Source of the DNA: Bettongia penicillata ogilbyi
Taxonomy: Eukaryota; Chordata; Mammalia; Diprotodontia; Potoroidae
Length of the DNA: 64,000 nucleotides
Assembly: GCA_023548195.1 (NCBI GenBank)
Contig: JAJHZJ010000061.1
Coordinates: 4,608,297 to 4,672,296, forward strand
Reading direction: 5' to 3'
The notes under the pieces are model-generated. The model saw only the letters and a program-made list of their open reading frames with translations, did no database searches and was not told where the DNA came from. Positions 1 through 10,990 of the stretch are shown piece after piece (position 1 is the first letter of the stretch; the number at the start of each line of letters is the position of its first letter). The position numbers and the translations under genes are program-made.

Positions 1-705
1 AGCGGAGTTAAGGAGAAGAAGCCATGTACCATATGAGCCATGTACCAAAGTCGTTAAGGGGAGAAGGGGTGTGTCCTGGTGATGAGCAGATATCAGTTAT
101 CAGAATTTTGATTAAGTAGCAGATATAGATTGAGAATATCAAAAGAGAGGTTACTAAATGATGGAGGTAGAAAGAGAACCTGAAAGTGAGAGTGGGGAGC
201 AAAGAGTATTCCAATTCTCCTACCTCAACCTAGGAGTCAGGAGAATGAATCAAATGGTAGCCAGTGCTTGGAAAGAGGGGGCAGGGAGGCTGCATCATCA
301 GGAGGGAAGCAGGTCTCCATGAGATCCAGAAGATGGAAGGAGTAAAATAATAATAATGATAATTTAAAATGAAAGTAATTTTGTCATAGGAGTAGAAATT
401 CCAGAGATTACACTAGAAAGAGTAGGTAGCTTTAGATTGGGACACTGGTGTTGGGAAGGTTGGATTGAGGGAGAGAAGAATAAAGAATCAAACTCTGGGG
501 ATGGGGAAAGGAGTTTGAATGATAAAGGTATTTGGGGATCAGAATCACTGTGATGGGTAGGGTATGGCCAATGGTTAATGAGTTCGTGTAGGTTGTCATG
601 TACATAGGAGTTTGGCCTTTGGTAACGGGACAAGTACTTGGAGCCGAAGAAATGGTGTTCCCATAACCCAGACCCCCAAAGCAGTAGGCTAGGGTGGAGA
701 CTTGA
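1..705. other. Unassigned purine-rich sequence, no gene
   Basis: No reading frame here resembles a known protein and no repeat family was recognised. The plus strand is G/A-rich. An 11-base direct repeat (gccatgtacca) lies near positions 22 and 38. It could be an old LTR or unique sequence. Confidence 0.4.
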
Positions 706-710
706 TGGAA

Positions 711-905
711 GGTCTTTCTCCTCTTCCCTGAAAAGAAGGAGTCTAGTAAACAGATGCAATTAAGTTTCTCTTCTTCCAAAGAGAGGCTGAAGACCAAACA
801 GGAGACTGGAGTTAATTGAAATGTTTCTCTCCCTTACCTCAAAGGCAGGAGTCTGGCTTGTTGAAAATGTTTTTTCCTCTTCCTATGAAAGGCAAGAAAA
901 CAATT
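711..905. repeat. Decayed tandem repeat, about 50-bp unit, four copies
   Basis: Four units begin near 711, 761, 819 and 863. Each has a pyrimidine run (tttctcctcttccct-like) followed by a purine half (aaaggcaggagtct-like). Spacing varies from 44 to 58 bases and the units are strongly diverged. Such arrays occur in LTR U3 regions, but no LTR ends are visible, so the origin is open. Confidence 0.5.
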
Positions 906-957
906 AGTTAACAAACACTTATTAAGGTCCTACTATGTGCCAAGAATCGTGCACATA
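905..957 (-). repeat. MIR/L2 3'-end fragment
   Basis: It contains a decayed form of the reverse-strand MIR/L2 end (cacttattaaggtcctacta, then tgtgccaag). Confidence 0.55.
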
Positions 958-1206
958 AAATTAATAATTTTAGATGTGAAAATATTGATATAACCTATAT
1001 ATACATAGACATGATAATATGATCCACTATTAAAACAATTTGAGTGCCTCTGGCTTAGCTACCAATGTCTTTAATAGCATCAAATGGTATCTTGTGCTAA
1101 AGCAATAAGAAAGAAAAGTACATGTGTATGGTTGGAAAGGGGAGAGGAACTATAGAAGGCAGTGGAATAGTTCTGCCCCATACAGACTAGCAAATATAAG
1201 ATAATG

Positions 1207-1385
1207 GACCATAGATTTATGAAGGGATTTTAGAAGTCCAACCACCTCATTTTATAGATAAGGAAACTGAGACCTACAGAAATTAAATGATTTGTCCAGT
1301 CACAAAGTTAGTAAGAGTCAGAGGCAGGATTTGAGTCCAGGCTCTTTGGCTCCAAATCAGTTGCTCTTTCTGTCATACTATAGGA
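1207..1385 (-). repeat. MIR3 (THER2-type) CORE-SINE
   Basis: Reading plus, the order is the L3-like tail (tagatttatgaagggatttt), then ctcattttatagataaggaa, the CORE (tttgtccagtcacaaagtta) and a degraded tRNA-like head. This is a reverse-oriented MIR3 of nearly full length. Confidence 0.75.
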
Positions 1386-1892
1386 TCTAGATTCAGCCAG
1401 ATTCATAGGCTTCAGGTCTCTAAGGGAAATGTAAATTTGGGTTCATCAGTTGGGTATCATGGCAGAGCTCACTGATGCAAAAAAGAAGGGAAATATCACC
1501 AGAGTAATAGATTATCCTGACACTCCCATCACTGAGAGCAGACACAATGGTGAGGAATAGAAATAATAAAGCATTGTATAGGAACACAGTTATAATCACT
1601 TTTCCCCACATTTTTTCCTCCCTTGTCCGTTACGAGCCAGGCCACGAAAGAACTGGAGGGGAGAGACTCTGAGCTGGGGATCTTTGGTAATAAGATAGCC
1701 CCTCCTGCTGGCATGCTAGGGCAATTATTTCACAGAGCTACAGCTGCATGCTCCATACACTCCAGAGTCATTCAGATGGCTGCCATATACCTTAGATGTG
1801 TCCTATCCAATTCATCCTGAGGTGCATAGCATTCTGAGATTAAAGGGATTTAAACATTATCAATTATAGGAAAATGATTCCTCAGATCATCA
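1386..1892. other. Unassigned, no gene seen
   Basis: Short frames only, the longest about 65 codons on each strand, without family resemblance. No repeat was recognised. Confidence 0.4.
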
Positions 1893-1936
1893 ATTTATAA
1901 CCTGGAAATGACCTTAGAGATCTATCTAGTCCAGTA
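1893..1936 (-). repeat. MIR3 tail fragment
   Basis: It matches the L3-derived MIR3 3' end in reverse (gaaatgaccttagagatcta, tctagtcca). It abuts a hAT-like fragment. Confidence 0.55.
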
Positions 1937-2000
1937 GTTCTTAACCTGGGGTCTGTGAACTTGTTCTGTATCTTTAGCTATATAGCTTAAAATTGTGTAA
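1936..2000. repeat. hAT-like MITE, one end only
   Basis: It begins with agtagttcttaacctggggt and tctgtgaacttgttctg, the terminal sequence of the family seen more completely at 5329-5559. The rest of the element is missing. Confidence 0.5.
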
Positions 2001-2436
2001 AACTGCACTAAGACTTTTGGGACACCCTGCATAGATATGAATAATTATCTCATTTCATCCTGGAGGATGTAATAATCCTGGTATTGCCCTCATGGCACAT
2101 AAGTCTGAATGCAAATATTTTGCTGGAAAGAGCAAAATCCCTCTGATGGAGAGAGGAAAGGAGGGGGCTTTAAGTCAGTGTTTTTCTATAAACAAAGTGG
2201 AATTGCAGATAAGCATGAATTAGCTATGATTTTCTTCAACACAGACAGTGATGAAACAGGCTATAATCTCTATTAAGCATTGCATGGCTGGTGCCATGTT
2301 ATCTAAGAATTATCTCCACTACCCCCTTACCTTGCTAGAGACTTCTTATGAAAAGGCATATCCTCTCATACTGGGCCAGGCAACAAGAAGGACTTCAGTT
2401 TTTCTGAGTCTAGCTCTAATGCATGTTGTCATTGCT
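2001..2436. other. Unassigned, no gene seen
   Basis: No recognised repeat. A 67-codon frame at 2248-2451 runs into the MAR1 SINE and has no family resemblance. Confidence 0.4.
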
Positions 2437-2642
2437 GCTGTTGTTGAATAATTTCAGTCATGTCTGATTCTGGAGATCTTCTTGGAAGACAGAGTGGAAT
2501 GGTTAGCCATTTCTTCCTCCAGCTCATTTTGTAGAGGAGAAACAAACAAGATTATGTGACTTGTCCAGGGTCAAACAACCAGTAAGTGTCTGAGGCCAGA
2601 TTTGAACTTAGGACCATGAGTCTTTCTGACTCCAGACAATGA
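2437..2642 (-). repeat. MAR1 CORE-SINE
   Basis: In plus orientation it starts with the RTE/BovB-like tail (cagtcatgtctgattctgga), followed by ccatttcttcctccagctca, the CORE, and gaggccagatttgaacttag. MAR1 elements are marsupial CORE-SINEs with an RTE-type 3' end. Confidence 0.8.
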
Positions 2643-2931
2643 TTTCAGACCCTCTCAAGAAGGTGAACTGATGTCAACCTACTCTGTTTTTACAAAATGT
2701 TACTTATCCACCTAATGTTCCCCAACCAATACCAAAATTTTCATACATGCCCAAAATTGATCATAGTTAAAAACAATTCAATTCAATAAGCATTTATAAA
2801 ATGAAAGATTCTGATTAAATCAATTTATGTCCTTTGGGGCAATAGTCTCCGGTATGGTTTTTTTAGTATAAGCTCCACTATTAAATTATAACAGAACTGA
2901 GGGCAAGTATTATGCCATTTTAAAATTTATG

Positions 2932-2990
2932 TAGTCCCAGTGCCAGTCACAAAGTAGTAAGTGAATAATAAATGCTTACTAAGTTGAATG
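2932..2990 (+). repeat. MIR/L2 3'-end fragment
   Basis: It has the diagnostic terminal segment (cacaaagtagtaagtgaata, aataaatgctta). Confidence 0.6.
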
Positions 2991-3827
2991 ATCTATTCTT
3001 GTCTCCTGACATTTCTTTTCTTTCTTTTTTTATTGATTAATTTATTTATTCTTAGTTTTCAACATTCATTTCCACAAGATTTTGAGTTCCAAATTTTGTC
3101 CTAATCTCTCCCCTCTCCCCACCCCATGCCATCTTGGATTAACTTTTCCCCCAATCTTCCCTCCCTTCTATTATCTCCCCTATCCCTTTCCCCCTTACTT
3201 TCTTGTAGGGCAAGATAGATTTCTGTATTGTATTGCCTGTATATCTTATTTCCCAGTTGCATGTAAAAACAATTTTTAACATGTTTTTAAAACTTTGAGT
3301 TCCAACTTCTCTCCCTTCTTCCCTCCTCACCCATCCTCATTGAGAAAGCAAACAATTCAACATAGGTTATATATGTGTAGTTATGCAAAACACTTCCATT
3401 AGAGTCACATTGTGAAAGACTAACTATATTTTCCTCCATCCTAATCCGCCCCCCACTTATTCTATTGTCTCCTTTGACCCTGTCTCTTTTCAAAAATATT
3501 TGCTTCTGACTATCCCTTCCCCAATCTGCTCTCCCTTCTATCACCCCCCACCCCATTCTTTTCCCCCTTACTTTCCTTTAGGGTAAGATATACACTTGAG
3601 TGTATATGTTATTCCCTCTTTAAGCCAAATCCAAAGAGAGTAAGATTCAATCATTCCTTCTCACCTCTCCCCTCTTCCCTCCATTGTGAAATCTTTTTCT
3701 GCTTCTTTTATGTGACATAATTTACTCCACTCTATCTCTCCCTTTCTCTTTTTCCAAATATATTCCTCTTTCACCCCTTAATTTTATTTTTTAAATATTA
3801 CCCCTCCATATGCAACTCACCCTGTGC

Positions 3828-3858
3828 CATCTATCTATCTACCTATCTATCTATCTAC
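3828..3858. repeat. (TATC)n microsatellite
   Basis: Interrupted ctat/ctac tetranucleotide repeats lie inside the HAL1 3' UTR. They are absent at the matching place of copy 2, so they arose after insertion. Confidence 0.85.
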
Positions 3859-4082
3859 ATTTCCTCCAACTACCCTAATACTGAGAAAGGTCTAATGAGT
3901 TACAAATATCATCTTTCCATATAGAAATGTAAGCAGTTCAACTTTAGTAAGTCCTTTATGATTTTTCTTTCCTGTTTACCTTTTCATGCTTCTCTTGATT
4001 CTTATATTTGAAAGTCAAATTTTCTATTCAGCTTTGGTCTTTTAATCAAGAACACTTGAAAATCCTTTATTTCATTGAAATT

Positions 4083-4800
4083 TCATTTTTTCTCCTGAAC
4101 TATTATACTCATTTTTGCTGGGTAGGTAATTCTTAGTTTTAATCTTAGCTCCTCTGACCTCCAAAATATCATATTCCAAATCCTTTGATCCCTTAATGTT
4201 GAAGCTGCTAGATCTTGTGTTACCCTGATTGTATGTCCACAATGCTTGAATTGTTTCTTTCTGGATGCTTGCAATATTCTCTCCTTGATCTGGGAACTCT
4301 GGAATTTGGCTATAATATTCCTAGGAGTTTTCTTTTGGGGATCTCTTTCAAGAAGCGATTGATGGATTCTTTCCATTTCTATTTTCCCCTCTGGTTCTGG
4401 AATATCAGGGCAGTTTTCCTTGATAATTTCTTGAAAGATGATGTCTGGGCTCTTTTTTTGATCATGGTTTTCATGTAGTCCAATAATTTTTATATTACTC
4501 TCCTAGGTTTATTTTCCAGGTCAGTTGTGTTTTCAATGAGATATTTCACATTGTCTTCTATTTTTTCATTCTTTTGGTTCTGTTTTATAATTTCTCAATT
4601 TCTCATAAAGGCATTAGCTTCCATTTTCTCCATTCTAATTTTGAAGGAATTATTTTCTTCAGTGAACTTTTGGACCTCCTTTTCCATTTGGCCAATTTTG
4701 CTTTTTAAGGCATTCTTCTCTTCATTGGCTTTTTTGGCCATTTGGGTTAGTCTATTTTTAAGGTGTTATTTTCTTCAGTAGTTCTTTTGGGTCTCCTTTA
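4083..4800 (-). pseudogene. HAL1/L1 ORF1p remnant (RNA-binding chaperone)
   Basis: ORF1p of L1-type elements is a trimeric RNA-binding protein that coats its own transcript. The region 4083-4376 encodes the C-terminal domain, with family-typical TPRNIIAKF, RVTQDLAASTLRDQR and TYPAKMSII. Upstream on the minus strand, about 4590-4800, is the heptad-rich coiled coil (KANEEKNALK, QMEKEVQKF). It ends in an LENK-type motif before the RRM, where the sister copy reads LENRSRRDN. At least one in-frame stop falls in the coiled coil (tctcaatttctcat on plus), and the N-terminus is deleted. The protein is dead. Confidence 0.85.
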
Positions 4801-5328
4801 GCAAGCTGTTGATTTGTTTTTCATTATTTTCTTGCATCACTGTCATTTCTCAATGACAACCTCCTGTCAACCTTCCAGGTTATCTTGGGCTGGAGATTTG
4901 TTTCACTCTGTCATTTTGGGGTTCTGCCCCTCTAGAATTTGTTCAGAGTGATTTTTTACAGATATTTTGAGGAGTCTGGGGAAGAGTTCAAGCAAATCCC
5001 TGCTTTTACTCTTCCATCTTGGCTCTGCCCTCCATCTCCTGATACGTCTAAGCAGGTGTCTTTACTGCCCTTCTCAAGGCAAAGTTTTTAATAATTTTTT
5101 TTTGCAGCTTTGCTTCTATCTAGAAGTTAATGTAGAATGAGCAAAAGGACGATGAATGAATGAATGGGGTGAGGTCATAGACCAGTAAATGGTCCATTTT
5201 AATTATAGCATAAGGTGTATATATAGATAAGACTATTAAGAGATAAGACTACCAAACTAGTTGTATAGGACAATGAACTCCAGGATGAGGAGTTTGTTTT
5301 TAACTTGATAGACTTGGAGTCACTAATG

Positions 5329-5559
5329 GAGGAGTTCTTAATCTTAATGAATTCTTTGGCAATCTATTGAAGCCTATTGAACCCTCTTCTCAAAAAAAAA
5401 AATGTTTTTAAATGCATAAAATAAAATACAAACAATTATAAAGGAAACCACTTATACTGAAATAAAGGTAAATTTCTTCCCATTCAAATTCATGGACCCA
5501 CTTATAACAATCCATAGATTCCACTTGGGGTGCCATGTACCCTAAGTTAAGAATCCTTG
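5329..5559. mobile_element. hAT-like MITE with inverted ends
   Basis: The ends form an imperfect inverted repeat (gaggagttcttaa on the left; ttaagaatccttg on the right). The flanks are an 8-bp duplication, cactaatg at 5321-5328 and cactaaag at 5560-5567, matching at 7 of 8 bases, the size hAT transposases make. The interior is AT-rich (tttttaaatgcataaaataa) and has no coding capacity. Relatives lie at 1936, 17966 and 43937. Confidence 0.65.
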
Positions 5560-5836
5560 CACTAAAGAATCCAGGGAAGAAGAATGTCCTAAATCTGTGC
5601 TTTTGAAAAATTTCAACATGTGGAAGAAATGTCTTACTATCACTTGGGGAACAGGTTCTGCCATAGTCACATTATCAACAGTGACATAGGGTGTTTCTAC
5701 TCCAAAGGACTGCATCATGCTGTACCAATATGTGATACTTGAATAAAAATTTCCTGCCATCAATGACATGTATATTTGTACAAAGAAAGATGACTTCCAA
5801 AGAATGAACACCAGATCAATTCAATGCTTGTAGACA

Positions 5837-6008
5837 TCACAGGGTCATAGAATACCAGAGCTGGATCTAGGATAACCACTGCATTTTAGTGATAAAGATA
5901 ATGGGACCCCAAAAACATTGATTTACAGGTCAATGGTCACAAAAATAGTGAGTGGCAGAATTAGAACCCAAAAGACAGACATTCTTTTCCTCTTAAACAC
6001 CAAGGCTG
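5837..6008 (-). repeat. MIR3
   Basis: Reading plus: gggtcatagaataccagagc (L3-like tail), a degraded CORE, then gtgagtggcagaattagaac and a poor head. Confidence 0.7.
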
Positions 6009-6032
6009 AGGCCTTGTTACTATATTATTATA

Positions 6033-6211
6033 TTACAGCTAGTGGTATAGTGGATACACTGTAGGATTTGGAGTTAGAAAGACCTGAGTTCAAATCCTAC
6101 GTCAAATACTTCCTGACGGTGTGACCTTAAGCAAGTCACTTAATCCTCTATTTCAGTTTTCTCATCTGTAAAATGGGGACAATAATAGCATCTACCTCAC
6201 AGGATTATCAG
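6033..6211 (+). repeat. MIR/THER1, 5' part, split by an LTR
   Basis: A tRNA-like head (agtggtatagtggatacact) and CORE (gtgaccttaagcaagtcact), then tctgtaaaatggggacaata. The element stops at 6211 and resumes at 6508 beyond a solo LTR. Confidence 0.85.
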
Positions 6212-6507
6212 TGTAGCAGCAAGCACCCTTGCATGCCCAGGATGACCTGCTAACACAGGTTCTTTGATCTGCTTTTTTAAAAGGAAAGTAACTTTTGAGG
6301 ACATCAATCTTCTTTAATTATACATACCAATAGAGGAAATACAAGTAGAGAAATAAAGACCAGTATGCATCAAGACACTCATGAGCCACTGTCTCATTAG
6401 CAATTAACAAAAGGTGTGAGCCTTCCCTAATCAAGCTTCCCTTAATGGGCTCCACTTGAGGCCCATTCATGGGCAAGGAAAATGTTTTAACTACCATTAA
6501 CCTTACA
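6212..6507 (-). mobile_element. Solo LTR, TGTA...TACA family, copy A
   Basis: On the minus strand it begins TGTAAGG and ends TGCTACA. Its 3' half matches the longer copy at 37037-37636 nearly base for base, including tagcaggtcatcctgg and aagcagatc. No gag, pol or env sequence accompanies it. It is 296 bp against about 600 bp for copy B, so the U3 part is probably internally deleted. It sits inside a MIR; the target duplication is no longer readable. Endogenous retroviral LTR, non-coding. Confidence 0.7.
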
Positions 6508-6595
6508 GTTGGGAAGACCAAATGAATTAATATATGTAAAGCACTTTGCCCACCTTAAATCATATAAATAGTAGCTATGGTGGTTATTATATAAT
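6508..6595 (+). repeat. MIR/THER1, 3' part, continues 6033-6211
   Basis: It has gaccaaatgaattaatatat and gtaaagcactttgcccacct, the MIR segment expected directly after the break at 6211. Confidence 0.8.
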
Positions 6596-6684
6596 CATTA
6601 CTTGGTCTATCCATCTTCATTTTTCAGTTACACTTTATGAAAGAGGAATCCAATATGGATCTCACTTCTCAATTACCTTTGTGA

Positions 6685-8060
6685 CATTGGTTGTTGTGCT
6701 TCATCTTCGAGGAGGACCAAAGTGACATCACCATGATAAAGTGAAATTTCAGTGTCCAACTGTGATTGATCAGACCAATACGTGCTCGAAATGAGAGTTC
6801 GCCATAAAATAGTCTTTTTGGCAAGTGTACATTTTGCGTTCAAACAACGTGGCCAGCCCATCAGAGTTGTGCTCTCTAAATCATAGTTTGAATGCTTAGC
6901 AGTTTAGTTCAAGCAAGGACCTCAGTGTCTGGAACCTTATCCTGCCAGGTGATCCTCAGAATCTTCCTAAGACAATTCAAATGGAAGTGATTCTGTTTCC
7001 TGGCATTGTGCTGCTGAACGGTTCATGTTTCACAAGCACATAATCATAAGGTCAGCAAAATGGCTATGTAGACCTTCAGTTTGATAGTCAGTCTAATACC
7101 TTTTCTCTCCCAAACTTTTCTTTGGAGCCTCCCAAACACTGAATTAGCTCTAGCAATGTATGCACTAACCTCATTGTCAATGTGTACATCCCTGGAAAGT
7201 ACACTATGGAGGCAAGTGAAGTTATCTACAGCATTCAAAACTTCTCCATTTCTTGTAATCAATGTTCCATATACGGATGGTGCAGTGGTGGCTGATGGAG
7301 CACCTGTGTTTTCTTGGTGTTGATTATTAGGCAAAAATTAGCACAGGCAGCAGAGAATTGATCCATACTTTGTTGCATCTCAACTTCAGAGGATGCATTG
7401 AGTGCACAATCATCTGCAAATAGAAAATCATGCACCAACACTTCTTCCATTTTGGTCTTGGCTTCTAACGTTTGCAAACTGAAGAACTTACCATAAGTAC
7501 GAGAGTTGACCTTGATGTTGTGTTCATCCTCATGGAAAGCACTTGACATCTGAAAACATGGCTGAAAACATCATGCTAAAAAGCATGGGAGCAAGCACAC
7601 AGCCCTGTTTCACTCCATTGGTGAGTGGAAAGGCACAAGGACATTGCCCACTACCCAGAACCCGGGCAAACATGCCATCATGAAACTGGTGTACAATATT
7701 GATGAACTTCTCTGGACAACCAAATTTTGACATAATTTTCCATAAGCCCTCACAATTAACAGTGTCAAATGCCTTGGTCAGATCTAGAAACATTGTGTAC
7801 AGACCTCTCTTCTGCTCCTGGCATTTCTCCTGGAGTCGTCAGGCAGCAAACACCATATTGACTGTTCCTCAGCCCTTTCTGAAGCCACACTAGCTCTCAG
7901 GTATATATGACCATCTCCCAGGTGAAGGATCAGTCTATTAAGGAGGACTCTAGCAAGAATTTTGCCAGACATTTTGAGACATTACCAGTTAACTGGACTG
8001 TCAAAGTGTTTTAGTTCCAGTGTGATTTCCCTGTAGTTCTCTGTCCTCACAACTCTAAAT
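6685..8060 (-). mobile_element. RTE-type LINE, 5'-truncated and decayed
   Basis: On the minus strand it runs from the reverse-transcriptase core (about 8.0 kb) to the 3' tail at 6685-6740 (tggtgatgtcactttggtcc). The same protein and tail occur at 59650-61448 and 22563-22885. The clade is called RTE because its tail is shared with marsupial RTE-dependent SINEs; a neighbouring non-LTR clade is not excluded. A deletion of about 200 bp near 6780 joins the C-terminal coding part to the tail. The endonuclease domain is missing. Confidence 0.8.
7044..7975 (-). pseudogene. RTE reverse-transcriptase remnant
   Basis: The enzyme copies LINE RNA at a nicked genomic target. Visible RT motifs in order are KILARVLLNRLILHL, FLDLTKAFDTVN, NGVKQGCVLAP, FADDCALNA (catalytic Asp pair intact) and the thumb region VDNFTCLHSVLSRDVHID. 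The frame is spread over several blocks (7784-7972, 7530-7793, 7259-7549, 7044-7334) separated by frameshifts and stops, so no protein is made. Confidence 0.85.
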
Positions 8061-8264
8061 AGTTCTGACAATTAGCTAACCCAATATAGAAACCCAAATT
8101 GCCTAATTCAAGCAAAAAAATCCATTTTGAGGTTTGAAGAATGTGCATGATCATATTAACCATACTTGTTGGCCATGTTTCTTAGTCTGCTTTTTATTTT
8201 TTAACTTCAAGAGTTTTTCAAGAATTTCCCTGAAATTTTTGTAACTATGCCCAATCGGCTATAA

Positions 8265-8380
8265 AACTGAGCATACTCTATGACCCAGTAATACTACTAC
8301 TAGGACTATATTCCAAACAAATTTTTTTTAAAAAGGGCCTATATTTACAAAAATATTTATAGCAACTCTTTTTGTGGTGG
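8265..8380 (+). repeat. L1 3'-end fragment
   Basis: It contains actctatgacccagtaatac and tatttatagcaactcttttt, segments of the marsupial L1 3' region in plus orientation. Confidence 0.65.
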
Positions 8381-8392
8381 GAGATAATGTAG

Positions 8393-8456
8393 AGAATCAA
8401 TCTGATAATTATTGCTTTATGCCATAGCTCAAGGGCTGGTACTACTTAGGTCCCTT
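8393..8456 (-). repeat. L1 fragment, antisense
   Basis: It resembles the stretch at 9652-9715 of the larger L1 (gataattattgctttatgcc; ggtactacttaggtcccttt). This points to a separate piece or a duplicated segment of the same L1 family. Confidence 0.55.
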
Positions 8457-8469
8457 TCTTCCCACTGAA

Positions 8470-8662
8470 GTTTCAAGAGATGCTCTCCAGGCCATCACCA
8501 GTCATTCTTGATTTTGGATTCCAATGACTCTGGAAGAGAGAGTGAGGCTGATAACTTTATGCTGCTTTGCCTCATTTAAATCCAATTCATGGGCAAGTCA
8601 AGACATCACTTATGATATCAATGGTTCTCTGAGAACAAAGGATGAACAACCAACCAACACCA
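8470..8662 (+). repeat. RTE-tailed SINE
   Basis: It contains gccatcaccagtcattcttg, a gactctggaagagagagtga block, and ends with tggttctctgagaacaaagg and atgaacaacc. This is the 3' end also present at 16300-16447 and at the RTE LINE ends, so it was mobilised by RTE machinery. Confidence 0.7.
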
Positions 8663-10990
8663 TATTACATTCATGTAGCATAACTTGTTCAGCTCCTCAC
8701 CAGTAGATGTGTCCCCTTAGTTTCCAGTTTTTGCCACAACAAAAAAAAAATAGCTGCTATAATATGTATATACATATAGGTCCTTTCCCTTTTTCTTTCA
8801 TCTCTTTGAGGTATAGGCCTAAACAGTATAGAGAATTTTGTTAACTCTTGGAGCAATTTCAAATTACTTTCTGAAATGGCTAGACTCATTCACAATTCTC
8901 CACCAACAACAATGCAATCATATGCTTGTTTCCTTGCAGCCTTTCCCACATTTGTCACTTTCCTTTTCTGTAATCTTTGGCAATCTTATGGATGTGCAGC
9001 AGAGAATATTTTTTTCTCTAGTTATTAATGTTTGGATCATTTTTTCATCTGGTTATTTATAGCTTGAATGTCTTCTTTGAAAACTTTCTGTTGATATCTT
9101 AGACCATTTATCCATCAGGGAATAAATAACTCATTCTACTAAATTTGAATCAGTTCCTTATATCTTTTGGAAATGAGATGGTTGTTAGAGAATCTTGCAA
9201 AGATTTCCCAATCAACTATTTCCTTTCCAATTTCAGCTGCATTGGTTTTACATATGCAAAAGCTCTTCAATTTTATATAATAAAAAATGTTCATTTTAAC
9301 TGCTATAGTCTCACCCTAATTTGGTCACAAATTCTGCCCTTTTCTATACATCTGAAAGGAAATTTCTTCCTTGTCCTTCTAAGTTGTTTAGGATGTGATG
9401 TTTTATGTCTAAGATATAGATCCATTTAGAACTTATCTTGGTATGAGCTGTGAGATGTCAGTCTAAATAAAATTCTGCCATAATGCTTTCCAATTTTCTA
9501 AGTTTTTGATGACTCAGTAAGGAGTTCTAAAATGAGAAGCTAGGGTTCTTGGTTTCATTGAACATAATGCAATTATATTTATTTATCTTGACATGTTTTG
9601 TACCTAAATCTGTGCTACTGATTTACTTTTTTTTTCCTAACTAGTACAAAATCATTTTGATAATTACTGCTTTCTTGCATAGCTTGAAAGCTAGTACTGC
9701 TAGGCCCCTTTCTTCTAACTTTTTTCCCCCTCATCTCCCTTGAAATTCTTGATAATTACTTTTTCTAGTTCTATAAAGTAAATCTTTAGTGGTGTGATTG
9801 GTATGGCACTAAGTAAGTAAATTTAGATTGTATTGTAATTTTTAATTATATTACGTGAGCCTATCCATGAATAATTAGCATTCTGCCAGTCATTTAGGTT
9901 TGTCTTTATTTGCATAAAGTATTTTGCAGTTCTGATCATATATAGCTACCATATGTGCTTTGGTGAGTAGGCTCCCAAGTATTTTGTAATTTTTGTAATT
10001 ATTTTAAATGGAATTTCTTTATTTTCTCCTAATATTTTTATTGATAATAAACAAATATGCTAGTGATTCATATGACTTATTTATATCCTCCAACTTGGTT
10101 GAAGTTATTATCTCAGTTATTTTTTTAGTTGATTGTCTAGGGTACTCTTAAATTATCACATCATTTGTAGAAAGGGAGAAAGGTTTTTTGCCTCTACTTA
10201 ATCCCTTGATTGCGCTATCTTTTCTTGTTTCATTTCTAAGATTGTATTAAATAATAGTAGTGATAACAGACAGCTCTGGTTTACTTCTGATACCCTTGGA
10301 ATGGTCTCTAATTTACCCCCATTGCATATAATGTTGACTATTGATTTAACGAAAATATTACCCATATTAAGGAAATGTTCATTTATTCCTAAGCTTCAAG
10401 TATTGTTGTTGTTTTAACGCAAATTGGTGCTGTATCTCATCAAGAACTTGTTCTGCATCTACTGATATAATCTTATGATTTTTTTAAATTTATATTATTA
10501 ACACGGTCATGTTTAGTTTTCCTAACATTAAATTTTATATTCCTGGTAGAAGCATATCTGGTCATAATATATAATTTTTTATTTTGCTTATAGTTTTTTT
10601 TACTAATATTTTGTTTAAAATTTTTGCATCACTATTTATTGGGCAAATTGATCTATAGTATTCTTTCTCTCTTTTGATTCTCCTGGTTTAGAAATGAAAA
10701 TCGTATTTGTGTTATAGAAGGAATCTTCTAGGATTCTTTCTTTTTCTCATTTTTGTAAATAGTTTTTTAATGTTGGAATTATCATTTGAATATTTTATTG
10801 AATACACTTATGAGTCTATCTAGTCCTGGGGGTTTTTTTGGAGGGAATTCATTTTTGACTAATTCAATTTCTTTTTCTGAAATTGGGTTATCTGAATTCT
10901 TTATTTCTTATTTTGTTAATCTGGGCTTTTTATATTTTTGTAAATATTCATTCATTTCAGTTTTATTGACACATTGTTTGGAAAAATATT
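8663..10990 (-). mobile_element. L1, 5'-truncated, with 3' region
   Basis: On the minus strand it holds the last third of L1 ORF2 followed by a 3' region ending near 8663 (plus: tagcataacttgttcagctc, ccaccaacaacaatgcaatc). The 5' truncation at about 10990 lies within the RT domain. No poly-A tail or target duplication is clear because a SINE borders the 3' end. Confidence 0.8.
10000..10990 (-). pseudogene. L1 ORF2p reverse-transcriptase remnant
   Basis: Translated on the minus strand, 10230-10490 gives the RT region: IISVDAEQVLDEIQHQF (an L1 version of IDAEKAFDKIQHPF), NIICNGGKLE and QSCLLSLLLFN (for QGCPLSPLLFN). The catalytic block further on reads near LSTNDVII, so it has decayed from FADD. 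Many stops and frameshifts are present. Confidence 0.8.

Larger units (their letters stand above)
3012..5034 (-). mobile_element. HAL1 (half-L1) retrotransposon, copy 1, both ends kept
   Basis: On the minus strand the element starts with an L1-type 5' end (ggagggcagagccaagatgg), continues through a decayed ORF1, and then enters a G/A-rich 3' UTR of about 1.07 kb with no ORF2 at all. Duplicated flanks support a complete insertion: tctcctgaca at 3002-3011 and tctcctgata at 5035-5044. The same ORF1-then-UTR structure recurs at 54837-57365. That pattern identifies HAL1, an ORF1-only L1 derivative known from opossum and some placentals. About 0.6 kb covering the 5' UTR and the ORF1 start is missing relative to copy 2. 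The UTR contains two related segments near 3195 and 3575. Confidence 0.85.

Noticed and set aside
6033..6211. tRNA gene in the SINE heads
   Set aside because: The tRNA-like promoter regions belong to CORE-SINEs; no full cloverleaf could be drawn.
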